This document shows, piece by piece, positions 20,569 to 30,815 of a DNA stretch of 64,000 bases. The notes under the pieces were generated by a model, which was not told the DNA's origin, did no database searches, and saw only the letters and a program-made list of their open reading frames with translations. How positions within the stretch are numbered: position 1 is the first letter of the stretch; each line of letters begins with the position of its first letter. Made by a program: the position numbers and the translations under genes. The DNA is from Platerodrilus igneus (taxonomy: Eukaryota; Arthropoda; Insecta; Coleoptera; Lycidae), in the NCBI GenBank assembly GCA_036346225.1, contig JARFIW010001089.1, positions 1,116,001 through 1,180,000 of the forward strand, in the 5' to 3' direction.

Positions 20569-22463
20569 GGTGAGTTTTTAGTATGGCAACGGTCGATAAC
20601 TCCGTTATTATAAAAGCTACGTAAACCAAATATAGAGGCGTATTAGGCATGCCTAAAGTGCACATTTTAAAAATATTTGGAAGCATACAGGGTGTTTCAT
20701 AATTCCAGGGCATATTAAACTTATATTTTTTTAAATAGAACACCCTATATATTATTACATTTTTGAAAAGCCCATAAAAAGAGCTTTGATTTGATATTAA
20801 ATTGTATCTGTCTATTCCTTTTGGTTTTTGAGGTATTCAATTGTTTTTAGAAAAAATGACCCTGATTAGATACACTGCCACTGCACTAATACACAACTTA
20901 TGTTAATTTTCAAGATGCAGAAAATTTTACCATATACCTTAGTATATTTGTAAATATCACTTTTTTGAAATTGCTTCACAGTATACAGGGTGTGTTAGGT
21001 TTCGCAAAATGCAATTTTAAAAATTTTTTTAAATGGCACCCTACCAATTTTATTGCTACAATGGATAGTTCATTAAGTGTCCTTTCATTTTTGTTAAGCA
21101 TTCCCTATACCTAAATCCATTACTTTCTGAGATATTTTTGATTTTCTTCAAATTTTATGAATGTTTTTAATTTACATAACTAAAAATAACTTACTATTGG
21201 AGAATATTATAAAACAATTAATACATTTTGATTAACAATCAACTACAGTTATCCAATAACAATTTTCACTAAAGATATAACAACCTACAATAATACGCTA
21301 TCAACAGAATTCTGCCAGATCAACAATATGCATTTTATAGTAAATGTTTAAGCAGGAAATCAGGCAGGCTTTGAAGAAAATAACTATTACATGTAAAGTG
21401 TCGTTTAGGTTTATTAATTGCAGTGTGTTGTCATTTAACAGGATATCTCTCTTGGTATATTCTTGATGCAAGTAGGAAATTTTTTAAACTTGCTTCCAAT
21501 ACCCAAATCATATTTATTTGTTCTTCCACTGTAAAATTCATTTTGAAAACTCCTTCAAAGATTACATTTAAAACAGAACTGATAATGTGTTAAATGACAA
21601 CACACTACAATTAATAAACCTAAATGACATTTTAATTGTAATTGTTATTTTTTTCAAAGCCTGCCTGATTTTCTGTTTGAACATTTACTATAAAATGCAT
21701 ATTGTTGATCTGGCAGAATTCTGTTGATAGCGTATTATTGTAGGTTGTTATATCTTTAGTGAAAATTGTTATTGGATAAGTGTAGTTGATTGTTAATCAA
21801 AATGTATTAATTGTTTTATAACATTCTCCAATAGTAAGTTATTTTTAGTTATGTAAATTAAAAACATTAATAAAATTTGAAGAAAATCACAAATATCTCA
21901 GAAAGTAATGGATTTTGGTATAGGGAATGCTTAACAAAAATGAAAGGACACTTAATCAGCTATCCATTGTAGCAATAAAATTGGTACGGTGCCATTTAAA
22001 AAAAAATTTTAAAATTGCATTTTGCGAAACCTGACACACCCTGTATACCGTGAAGAAATTTCAAACAAGTGATATTTACAAATATACTATGGTATATGGT
22101 AAAATTTTCTGCATCTTGAAAATTAACATAAGTTCTGTATTAGTGCAGTGGCAATGTATCTAATCAGGGTAATTTTTTCTAAAAACAGTTCAATATCTTA
22201 AAAACTAAAAGGAATAGACAGATACAATTTAATATCAAATTAAAGCTCTTTTTATGGGCTTTTCAAAAATGTAATTATATATAGGGTGTTCTATTTAAAA
22301 AAATATAAGTTTAATATGCTCTGGAATTATGAAACACCCTGTATGTTTCCAAATATTTTTAAAATGTGCACTTTAGGCATGCCTAATACGCCTCTATATT
22401 TGGTGTACGTAGCTTTTATAATAACGGAGTTATCGACCGTTGCCACACTAAAAACTCACCCTG
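20566..22463. mobile_element. 1.9-kb foldback (long-palindrome) element
   Basis: Ends CAGGGTGAGTTTTTAG and its complement, flanked by TA on both sides. The arms 20566-21440 and 21588-22463 (about 875 bases each) are inverted copies; the unique loop is about 147 bases. No transposase. The CAGGGTG termini resemble those of the neighbouring mariner-type element, so it is probably a non-autonomous derivative mobilised by a related transposase. Each arm contains further internal CAGGGTG or CACCCT motifs (20693, 20742, 20994 in the left arm), suggesting nested smaller elements. Open frames at 20423-20743 and 22286-22621 are mirror images in the arms. Confidence 0.88.
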
Positions 22464-23584
22464 TATATTGCCGTGGAACCTTTATAAATCGTGCCTCAAT
22501 AACAAAAATATTCGAAAACTTTATTTATTTTCCAAAACTCGAAAATAAATTTCACACAATAGAAAAATTTAATAAAAAAATTAATAATCTCTTACCCAGA
22601 TTCCTCCCTTCATCACCTTAATTCTTCTTCACTTTCCAAGCTAGCTCAGTTGGGTCTCCTCCCGGATACTTAGATTCACTACCATACTCTGTATCGTTCA
22701 CGCACACTCTCAATAAAACCACAAAATAATACAACCATCATACACTATTTATTTAACACTATTTACAAATAAAATTCAATATTTCCACATTTCAGAGATC
22801 AAGTTACACCTCAATAAATCCGATTTTTGTATTGTCCTGGATTTTAATTTAAAATATCAAAGACATTGAATATACCCGGAGTAAATGGGCCCTGAATAAT
22901 ACCTTATTTTCGTTCTTTATTTATAATTTATTTTAAATTTGTATACTCTGGAGTATGGTAAGCTCATGATAACCCAGTTAATTATGAATAATGTATGCTT
23001 TTGTACTTCGCATACTCAAACAACAAACAAAAAAACAAACCCATGTACTCTTCACAATAAAAATTTTAAATTCCTGATGGAACGTTAATCAGCTTTATAT
23101 ACACCTTTAGATTTCTATTTAAATACCTTAATAAAGTTAGTCATACGTATTATTTTCAATACGCAAAATAATGCACAATCCCTTCAAAATTTACTCTCAC
23201 ACGTCACACAATTTTCATAGTTTCATAGTTTATAATAACAACAATTTTAAAGCGTTACCTGGAATTTCTTGAAAATCTCCACTCCATTAACGATGCGGTA
23301 AAGTTGTTTCTCTCTGCTCTGCTGGCCACCTCTAGCTATTTGTAGAAGAACCCCATTTAAGTGGTGCTGCTTGCGCTGCCTTCACGGTGTATCCAATTCC
23401 AAATCCAATTAATTACACATTTTTCATACTAGCGTACTTTCGTTTAATGTAATTAAAATTTACGTTACTTCCCGAGCTTGTTTAAAACAAATGTTGTACC
23501 TCAAATTAGAATTTAGACTCGCCTCTTATTTGCGTATCAAATTATGAGGCCAACACTGTACTATTTAAAATAAAATAATTTTAT

Positions 23585-23592
23585 ATACTTAC
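23585..23592 (-). promoter_or_regulatory. Conserved splice-donor-like site of unit C
   Basis: Minus strand GTAAGTAT, equivalent by position to GTGAGTATT (9011) in A and GTGAGTAT (11119) in B. Preserved despite heavy divergence of surrounding sequence. Confidence 0.45.
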
Positions 23593-23951
23593 AAGCTCGT
23601 TCGTAGTCTGACGCGATCAAAGTACTAAGAGAACCAAGTTACAAGAGAGCCGTGCTAATTTGCCTCGAGTATTTAAATGCTTCGACTGTAATCTTTCCAG
23701 ACCCTCTTACCGTGAAAAATCTAATTTAAAATAACCCTTTCTCAAATTTTGTTTCAACCGTTTTCGAAATTTTTCCAATAAACCCGACATCAAACATCCC
23801 CGTGTTTTTCTGTTTTAGAACTAACGATATCGATCAATAACATATCCATTGACGTCTTCAAATCCCGCCTATATTAACGCTGTCTCTTTCTTATGCATAT
23901 TATATGTTTCCTTCTAACCTTGTTTGAGTGGTAGAGAATCGATATTTCTGT

Positions 23952-24252
23952 AGTTACATCTGATTTTTCCAATGCTCCATCCGAAGGTACTACATTGGCC
24001 AGGAAGCAAATTTTTTTTTACCTGAAAAAATTGGAATTTTGCCGAACCCTTGCTGTTCCAAGCAAGGTAGGGATCTTTAACGTGCGTGACAACACTTACA
24101 CACGGGACCTCCATTTTACCTCTCATCCGAACGAGGGTGTATTTTTGTGAAAAATGCTCGCCTAACATTTTTCAAGCGGACCGTGTCGAGATACGAACCC
24201 GGGACCTTGGGCGTAGTAGTCACGCATATACCACTACGCCACGGAGCCGCCT
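23952..24252 (-). mobile_element. tRNA-derived SINE, full length
   Basis: Minus orientation. The tRNA-like head has an A box (GGCGTAGTGGTAT, plus 24228-24240) and a B box (GGGTTCGTATCTCGAC, plus 24185-24200), spaced as in RNA polymerase III promoters. The body (plus 23952-24170) contains the conserved GATCTTTAACGTGCG and CATTGGCCAGGAAGC blocks. Flanked by an 11-bp target duplication, GATATTTCTGT, at 23941-23951 and 24253-24263. The minus frame 24168-23914 is not a real protein. A 5'-truncated copy is at 45601-45799. Confidence 0.88.
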
Positions 24253-24612
24253 GATATTTCTGTCCGCGTTCTATTTACCCCATGTGGACTGAATACGTGC
24301 TTTTTGAAATGCACTGTCCGTATGCCTGTCTCATTCCGACGTATTTCATTGACCCTCTATCCATTTTTCCCCTTTAAGGAAACTTTTAGTTAACATTTAC
24401 GCGAACCCTCCAACCGTTTACCCGATATTCATTAAAACTTGTTTGTTATCTATAAAAATAAGGGGAACCTGACATTTAGAAACATGCAGGTGTTTAATTA
24501 ACAGACGTTTTAACACAACATTTCTAGGAGCTTCTTTTCATGGTATTTCAACTCAACCGATTTATTTGTTTGTTGTAACGAACGCTATTCGCTTTGGATT
24601 TATTGATTTTTC

Positions 24613-24860
24613 ATGCTTTTATGCGTATTAGACGTAATTAAACTCCATTTAATTAATAAATAAACTGCATTGGCTTCTCAAATTTATTTTCTTTGCGAAT
24701 CTACTAAATTTTAATCATTATTTGTAAAATTTTTGTTAATACTTGTTACATTAAACTGAACTAAAGAAATAAATTTCGCACGTAAATTTTGGTTGTTTCC
24801 TCTATACAGAGTGTTTCAAATTGCTTTGTTTATAGTTAAATTTAACCTTTTAAAACCACT

Positions 24861-24905
<45 letters not shown>

Positions 24906-25060
24906 CTGTAGATCGTGGGGACAGTCTCTGGATCTCCCTAAAAACCATTCAATCAGTTACGACACGAATCAATTTCAATTCCTAAGAAACGAATGCAGGA
25001 CTCCTGGCTCAGAAGTTTATTAGCTGAGCTTTTTATAAACAAATTATGATCAGGTAACAC
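24613..25060 (-). repeat. Unclassified 2.09-kb unit, copy D (3' tail only)
   Basis: Minus-strand tail of another unit lying head-to-tail before copy C: CCAGAGACTGTCCCCACGAT, then (TA)n (24864-24902), then TTGTAG...TTTAAAAGG and a distance of about 250 bases to the start of C, as between A and B (274). The right edge is indistinct. Confidence 0.55.
24864..24902. repeat. (TA)n microsatellite in unit D
   Basis: TA tract flanked by CACTACAA and TTGCTGTAGATCG, the inverted equivalent of 10052-10093. Confidence 0.95.
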
Positions 25061-25596
25061 AGTTGAAAATAATATGCTGTTGTTTTACAAAGATTTAAGA
25101 TTAGCCCATTTCTAGAACTGTAAGCCTGTATGTTATGCTCTTGCTGAATCCTTTGATGCAGATTCCACAATGAATTTTATCCACACTTATAAACTCTGTA
25201 CGTATTTGAAAAATTCATACTTCAAACGTGGTTGTTAATGATATTTGAAGAAGTTTAAGTTCATTTTCCAGTTTTTTTTTGTCTTGACAATTTATTCCTC
25301 TTGTTCGAAAGGAATAGTAACTTTGGCCTTATAGCGAATATCTCATAATCTTTCTTTATATGATTTATTTAATTTACTTAGTCCCAAGAAGTAATATAAA
25401 ACTCAAAAGTGAATTGCCTTTTATCATAAATTAGTATTAAGGTTAGGTATTTGTTTACACATTAATAATTTGACATTACATTACGGGTTATTTTAGCGAA
25501 TCGTGATGTTTTTAGGTTGAACTGAAAACACCGTGTTATATCCTTTTCTAAAGGTTTTTCACTTCCCCCATTGCGCATCCCAGCAATTTACATTGA
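25061..25596. other. No gene recognised
   Basis: AT-rich sequence between unit D and the truncated Gypsy-3. Nothing supported. Confidence 0.5.
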
Positions 25597-26035
25597 CCAG
25601 ATGTCTGGTGTACCTAGACGACGTTATAGTGTTAGGCCAGTCTTTTGAAGAACACCTTAAGAACCTAGAGGAGAGATTCCAAAGATTACGCGGGGCAAAC
25701 CTTACATTGAGCCCCAAGAAGTGTCACCTATTTGGAAAAGAGGTAAAATACCTCGAACATGTCGTTTCGGAGACCGGAATAAGAGCTGACCCTGACAAAA
25801 TAAAAACGGTACAAGAGTGGCCTACGCCAGCAAATATACACCAACTACGCAGTTTTCTAGGATTGTGCACATATTACCGACGTTTTATACTTGGGTTTGC
25901 GAACATTGTCAAACCGTTAACGAAATTAACCGAAGATGGACAAGAATATGATTGGAATGACGACTGCCACAGTGTATTTGAACAACTAAAACAGCTATTA
26001 GTTACAGAACCAATTTTGAGTTATCCACGGATGGA
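25597..26035 (+). pseudogene. Gypsy-3 reverse transcriptase, 5'-truncated
   Basis: Second copy of the Gypsy-2 family, plus strand. Homology starts abruptly at CLVYLDDVIVLG (RT palm with both Asp) and continues through FEEHLKNLEERFQRLRG, SPKKCHLFGKEVKYL and YYRRFILGFANIVKPLT to ILSYPRM. In Gypsy-2 the same segment is split by frameshifts; here it is open. At 26036, inside a GATGGAGAGG sequence, LINE DNA interrupts the frame. LTR, gag, protease and the first RT half are missing upstream. Confidence 0.9.
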
Positions 26036-26990
26036 GAGGAAAAGAAAAGTTTCTTAAAGTCGTACGTATGGAGCGTTCTACTATACGGTAGTGAGACTTG
26101 GACAATTAAAGAAGTAGATAAGAAAAAGATAGAAGCTTTTGAAACTTGGTGTTATAGGAGAATGTTAAAGATTAGCTGGACAGATAGAGTAACAAACGAG
26201 GAAGTTTATAGAAGGATAGGTGAGGATCCCTGTATGTGGAAACAATTGAAGGTCAGGAGAGATAGAATGATAGGGCACCAGTTAAGACATGAGGGACTAT
26301 TTAGTAAAGTCTTAGATTATAGACTACCAAATAAAAAATAGAGTAGGAAGGCCTAGACAAAGCTATATTAGTCAAATTATTAGAGATTTAGGTTGTGAAG
26401 GGTATGCAGACCTTTTTAGACTAGCTCAGAATAGACAAGAATTTAGAGCTGCGTCAAACCGACTTTAAGTAAGTTCGAAAACAAAACAAAAAAAAATAAA
26501 AATCAGTTAACTAAATGTCACCAGGACATAACTCACAATTAGTTAGCGGTCTGGCATGTTGGTAGCGATTCGTTGCTTAAGCCTTACCATAACATATAAT
26601 TTAATAAACGTCACCATGACATAACTCACAATTAGGTAGCGGTCTGGCATGTGGGTAGCGTTTCGTTGCTTAAGCCTTACCATAACATATATTTTAACAC
26701 TTTTCCTTTTTGAAGGTTATATTTCATTTCCTTATAAATGGTAAACATGTAAACATGTTAGAGTTCTTTAACAACCATCATGTTGCTAATATCTATGTAA
26801 AGTCAGATGGATAGGAAAAAGATAAAAGGATATAGGAAGACCTAGACCAAACTATATTAGTCAAATTATTAGAAATTGAGGTTGTGAAGGGTATGTAGAA
26901 CTTTTTAGATTGGCACAGATTAGAAAAGAAGTTAGAGCTGCGTCAAACCGACCTTAAGTAAGGTCGAAAACAATATGATGATGATGATGA
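26036..26990 (+). mobile_element. LINE 3'-end insertion in Gypsy-3
   Basis: Inserted between RT and RNase H of Gypsy-3. 26041-26480 encodes the C-terminal part of a LINE RT: SLKSYVWSVLLYGSETWTIK, WCYRRMLKISWTDRVTNEEV and DRMIGHQLRHEG, ending in stops and an A-rich tail. 26805-26975 is a second, more decayed copy of the same 3' end (PNYISQII, GCEGY, RAASNRP), terminating in ATGATGATGATGATG. The junctions read GATGGAGAGG (left) and GATGGAGGGG (right), a plausible target duplication of about 10 bases with one mismatch. Between the two LINE ends are 93-bp tandem repeats (26518-26703). The protein resembles the 3' end of the LINE at 640-2540. Confidence 0.8.
26518..26703. repeat. Two 93-bp tandem repeats
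   Basis: TCACCAGGACATAACTCACA at 26518 recurs as TCACCATGACATAACTCACA at 26611, with the rest of the unit (TAGCGGTCTGGCATGT, CGTTGCTTAAGCCTTACC) well matched. Confidence 0.85.
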
Positions 26991-28560
26991 TGGAGGGGAA
27001 ATTTGTGTTGGATACCGATGCCAGTAACACAGCTATAGGAAGCGTTCTTTCTCAAGTGCAGGACAGACAAAAAAAAGTTATTGGATATTTCAGCAAGGTC
27101 TTATCGCGGCCAGAAAGGAACTATTGTGTGACAAGAAGGGAGCTGTTGGCCGTCGTCAAATCCGTAGAGCACTTTTATAAGTACTTATACGGCTGTAAAT
27201 TCCTGTTGAGAACAGACCATGCAGCACTAAAAATGGTTACTGTAGTTTCGAAATCCTGAAGGGCAAGTTACAAGATGGATGGAGCGACTGCATGAATATG
27301 ACTTTGATACAGAACATCGTGTAAGAACTAGCCATCAAAATGCAGACGCTCTGTCAAGGAGACCTTGTCGGGTAGACTGCAATTATTGCTCCAAGATGGA
27401 AGAGAAAATAGGTGTTATCTATAGAATGACGGTAACCGATGATACTTGGCGACTCGAAACAATACGAGAAGATCAGGAGAATGACGCCGAATTGAGACAT
27501 ATTATTGAGTGGAAAAGTAGAGGACAACGACCAGCTTGGGAAGAAATTAGAATTTCAAGTAGAAGCCTGAAGGCATACTGGGCACAGTGGGACTCCTTGG
27601 TAATTAAAAATAGAATCTTGAGACGACGCCTGGAATGTGAAGATGGCACTGAGAGACTTCAAGTGATAGTGCCGAGAAGCAGAGTGCCGGAAGTGTTGCA
27701 GCACTTGCACGATGGTATTTCCGGAGGGCACTTTGAGGTGAAAAGAACTCTCAAAAGAGTGAGAGAAAGATTCCATTGGGTGAACTGCAAAGAAGATGTG
27801 AAGGAGTGGTGCCGGAAATGTGAGTTGTGTGCCTCTGCAAATTGCCCGGTCACAAAACGGAAAGCCCGAATGAGACAGTATAACGTGGAGAATCCTTTTG
27901 AGAGGGTAGCCATTGATATAGCTGGTCCGTTTCCTGAATCAGAGAAAGGAAATAAATACATCTTCGTTGCAATGGATTATTTTACCAAATGGCCGGAGGC
28001 ATATGCTATACCTAACCAAGAAGCTGAGACGGTTGCAGATGTACTAGTGAGGGAGTTGTTTTGTCGCTTTAGAGTTCTGTTGGAATTACGTTCCGATCAA
28101 GGTCGGAACCTCGAATCGGCGTTGTTTCAAAACGTCTGAAAGCATCTTGGAATCGGGAAGACTAGAACCACGCCACTTCATCTTCAATTGGATGGAATGG
28201 TTGAAAGAATGAACAGAACGTTAGAAAAGTACGTAGGAAAAGTTGTCTCTGAACATCAACGAGACTGGGACCAATATTTACATTTATTCCTACTGGCGTA
28301 CCGATCTTCGGTACATGATAGCATAGAATACTCTCCCGCTTGCGTAATGCTAGGACGTGAATTGCGGCTACCATGTGATCTTCAGTTTGGTTTTAAACCT
28401 GGAGAAGAGATCGTAGGTGAAGATTACGTTAGTAAGCTTCGTGAAAGATCAAATAGCATTCACGAAAACGTCAGAAAGAATATCCTGGCAGCAAGCGATC
28501 GAATGAAATCACAATATGACACGAAAGCACAAGAAGGTGGTTATCAACCTGGAGATTTAG
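26991..28560 (+). pseudogene. Gypsy-3 RNase H and integrase
   Basis: After the LINE the frame 26975-27259 resumes with FVLDTDASNTAIGSVLSQ and RRELLAVVKSVEHF (RNase H). A 1-base shift near 27235 leads to 27279-28139 with the integrase zinc domain (HLHDGISGGHFE ... CRKCELC) and core motifs AIDIAGPF and SDQGRNL. A single TGA at 28137-28139 replaces the Cys codon present in Gypsy-2, and the same frame continues from 28188 with DGMVERMNR, which supplies the catalytic Glu, then YRSSVHDS and the C-terminal EGGYQPGDLV block. All three catalytic residues are present, unlike Gypsy-2. The end of the integrase C-terminal domain is cut by a deletion that joins it to the macrodomain. Confidence 0.9.
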
Positions 28561-28926
28561 TGTCTTCATGGCAGAGATCTAGTTATGGACATCTACGAGA
28601 GGCTTTGCTGGATCTTAAGGCTCAGATGATGGAAAATGGAGTAACGAGACTGGCGGTGCCTAAGCTAGGGTGTGGACTGGATCGCTTAGATTGGAGGATA
28701 GTCCAAAATATGCTAGAAGTAGTTTTTCAGGGAACCAACGTCCAGGTCTTTGTTTGTTGTTATCAACCGGTTGCCTACCAAGACTAAGAAAAGAGTGTTG
28801 ACTGTTATTTTTAACACCGCGGGAGATGCACCTGAGGAGATAGCTGCCGATACCGTCATCAGTCATCGAATTGGCGTCAAAATGTATTTACAGTTACGAG
28901 ACGTAACGGTTTTAAAGAGGGGGCAG
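28560..28926 (+). pseudogene. Gypsy-3 macrodomain, C-terminal half
   Basis: In frame with the integrase tail: SSWQRSSYGHLREALLDLKA, NGVTRLAVPKLGCGLDRLDW, IVQNMLEVVFQ. The GCGLD aspartate is kept, but the N-terminal half (SLAHC...YYLVTK in Gypsy-2) has been deleted, with the junction exactly at SSWQR. A frameshift at about 28740 moves the end (FVVINRLPTKTKKRV, TVLKRG) to the frame 28750-29028, which runs through the polypurine tract into the LTR as in Gypsy-2. Same family as the OARD1-like domain at 11630-12435; cannot fold as a full macrodomain here. Confidence 0.85.
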
Positions 28927-29459
28927 TGTTGCGATCCACTATTAGGCAACCCGTCAAACACACAAACGCCGGAGGCACTGCATATTCTCCAGGAATCGAG
29001 AATTCTTCTAGTAATTACTAGAGAATGAGTCATTCTTTTTAATTCACGGTATAAATAAGACCGATGATGAAGTACAGTCTTAGACTATACCAGAATGTCG
29101 AATATAAATTATATCGTGTATAGTGAAAGTAGTTGTGCTTTTGGAAGTCCAAGAGTATACATAAATGTTAAGTGCACGTGTCTAATGTACATGCAGCTTG
29201 TAGTATACATGAATAGATAGAAGTGTAATAAATAATAGTTGTTTTAGTGTTGTTAATGGACCTATGGTAAAGAAGTTAGTTTAAGAAAATATTAGTGCTT
29301 GTATATTCATTAGTGTGATAGTGCTTCATTGTTAATTGGACTGAAAACATCTATAAATAAGGCATATTCTGTTAATTAGACTTGTGAACAGCGAGTAATA
29401 AAGACTCTTGTTATTACTTGTTTTAAATTAGAGAAACGCGGTAGTAGTAGCCCGCTACA
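28927..29459 (+). repeat. Gypsy-3 3' LTR
   Basis: TGTTGCGATCCACTATTAGG ... GTAGCCCGCTACA, 533 bases, preceded by AAAGAGGGGGCAG. Same family as the Gypsy-2 LTRs but more diverged. Confidence 0.93.
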
Positions 29460-29462
29460 ATA

Positions 29463-29771
29463 TTAATAAAGCGGTAAAGCTTTTTTGTCCGCATCGTTTG
29501 AAAAGGTACCAACTAGCTATATAGCTTCAGTCAAAAGTTACAGCCATTTTATAATTATTCGAAAATTGTTTAATTTTGGCCCTATGAAGTTCGAACTTTG
29601 TAATATGAATACATTATAACTGACCGCACTCAACACAAAAAACTACAACTTTCTATACAGATAATTATGGCTGCCAGGAGCCGCCAAACATCCATTCAGC
29701 AAAATACAATTTGCAGCATAACCCTTTTGTAAATAATGAATGCGGACAAGAAAGCTTTACCGCTTTATTAA
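29463..29771. mobile_element. MITE-like element with 32-bp inverted ends
   Basis: TTAATAAAGCGGTAAAGC... at 29463 matches the reverse complement ending at 29771; TA flanks both ends (29461-29462, 29772-29773). No coding sequence. It begins 4 bases after the Gypsy-3 LTR. Confidence 0.7.
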
Positions 29772-29945
29772 TATTTAATATCCATATTGATATTTAGAAA
29801 AGTATTTTACTGAATGGATGTTTGGCGGCTCTTGGTAGCCACAATGTTCAGCATAGAAGCTTGCAATTTTTTGCGTTGGGTGCGATCGGTCATAGTGCAT
29901 TGAAATTACAAAGTTCGAACTCGATAAGGACAAAAAAATTTTTTA
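29575..29945. repeat. Inverted repeat overlapping the MITE
   Basis: Arm 29575-29705 (GAAGTTCGAACTTTGTAAT ... GCCGCCAAACATCCATTCAG) is repeated inverted at 29805-29945 (CTGAATGGATGTTTGGCGGC ... ATTACAAAGTTCGAACTC). One arm lies inside the MITE, the other outside. Confidence 0.75.
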
Positions 29946-30815
29946 ATTGGTTTTGTCGTTTGACCATTGTTGTATATCTTGCTGTAACTTTTTCAATATT
30001 GCCGACAAAATATCTTTGCGTTTTTATTGAAGTTCAAATTCAATTTCATTGTACAAAATATTTATTAAATGGTATTTTGGAAAAAATAATATATTTGTTT
30101 ATAAATTATATTAAACTTTACTCCTTAAATAATATATTTGGAAAGTTACGTTAATACAATTAGAGTTGTCACAAATAAATATGTATTTTTTATTCAGAAA
30201 CCGTAGCAAATATTTGATATAAAAATATATTAAATGAAAGTATAAGGAGTTTATAATATATGTTGTGTATTATTTTAGTTTTAAGCTTTTTACGCCATCG
30301 TTGTTGAAGTTTCTGAAATCGTATTTGTAGATTTCTGTAACTTCTGCACATGCGCAGTTGCTACAAATTAACAACTAGTCAATGCAGATTGCTAAAGAAT
30401 TTGCATAATGGTAAATAAATAAATATCTACACAATTGTTTTTATTAAATCTGATATTATTAGATGCAGTCAAATTGACCGCATCGTTTAACGTTATTTTT
30501 ATGAAAATCTGATTGGGTAGAAGGCTTAATAATTCCCGTTATGCAAATTCCTAAATGTATTCAACAAATTAGAAGTGCCCAACCAAGTGGACGAAATAGT
30601 AGATGATAGAAAATTACTATACATTTTGAATACGTAGACAATTTAAGTAACTATTGTGCTTCACCTATGAGGTCTAATCTCTCCAAATTTGTCCGTGATG
30701 TGATTTTTGTGCCATCACAAAATAACTTACAATTACATTACACGACAGTATACTAAAGAACATCTGCAGCATATAATTTATAAACTTATTCTTCAAACTA
30801 TAAGAACTCATTGAT
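29946..30815. other. No gene; upstream region of zinc-finger gene 1
   Basis: AT-rich. The only notable motif is TGCACATGCGCA at 30345-30356, one mismatch from the NRF1-type palindrome often found in animal promoters; this is weak evidence. Confidence 0.3.

Larger units (their letters stand above)
22464..24612 (-). repeat. Unclassified 2.09-kb unit, copy C (inverted, SINE-containing)
   Basis: Minus-strand copy. Landmarks in order from 24612 down: start AAAATCAATAAATCC; AAGCACGTATTC block near 24300; SINE (23952-24252); TTTAAATAC near 23670; GTAAGTAT donor (23585-23592); TTCCAG|GTAACG (about 23261); ACTGGGTTATCATGAGCTTA near 22963-22982; GAGCTAGCTTGG near 22640; TTGCCGTGG and (TA)n at 22466. 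Spacing of first to second donor is 334 bases, close to copy A (331). More diverged than A is from B. No shared protein. Confidence 0.65.

Noticed and set aside
20423..22621. Two similar frames (MFYLKKYKFNM...) on opposite strands
   Set aside because: They are the mirror arms of the foldback element and part of the mariner inverted repeat, not genes.
23914..24168. 84-residue minus frame (MLGEHFSQKYTLVRMRGKME) repeated at 45577-45819
   Set aside because: It lies in the SINE body; similarity between the two comes from the SINE, and RNA polymerase III transcripts are not translated.
24181..24252. Possible tRNA gene on the minus strand
   Set aside because: It has A and B boxes but poor cloverleaf pairing, and it is continuous with a SINE body bounded by target duplications.
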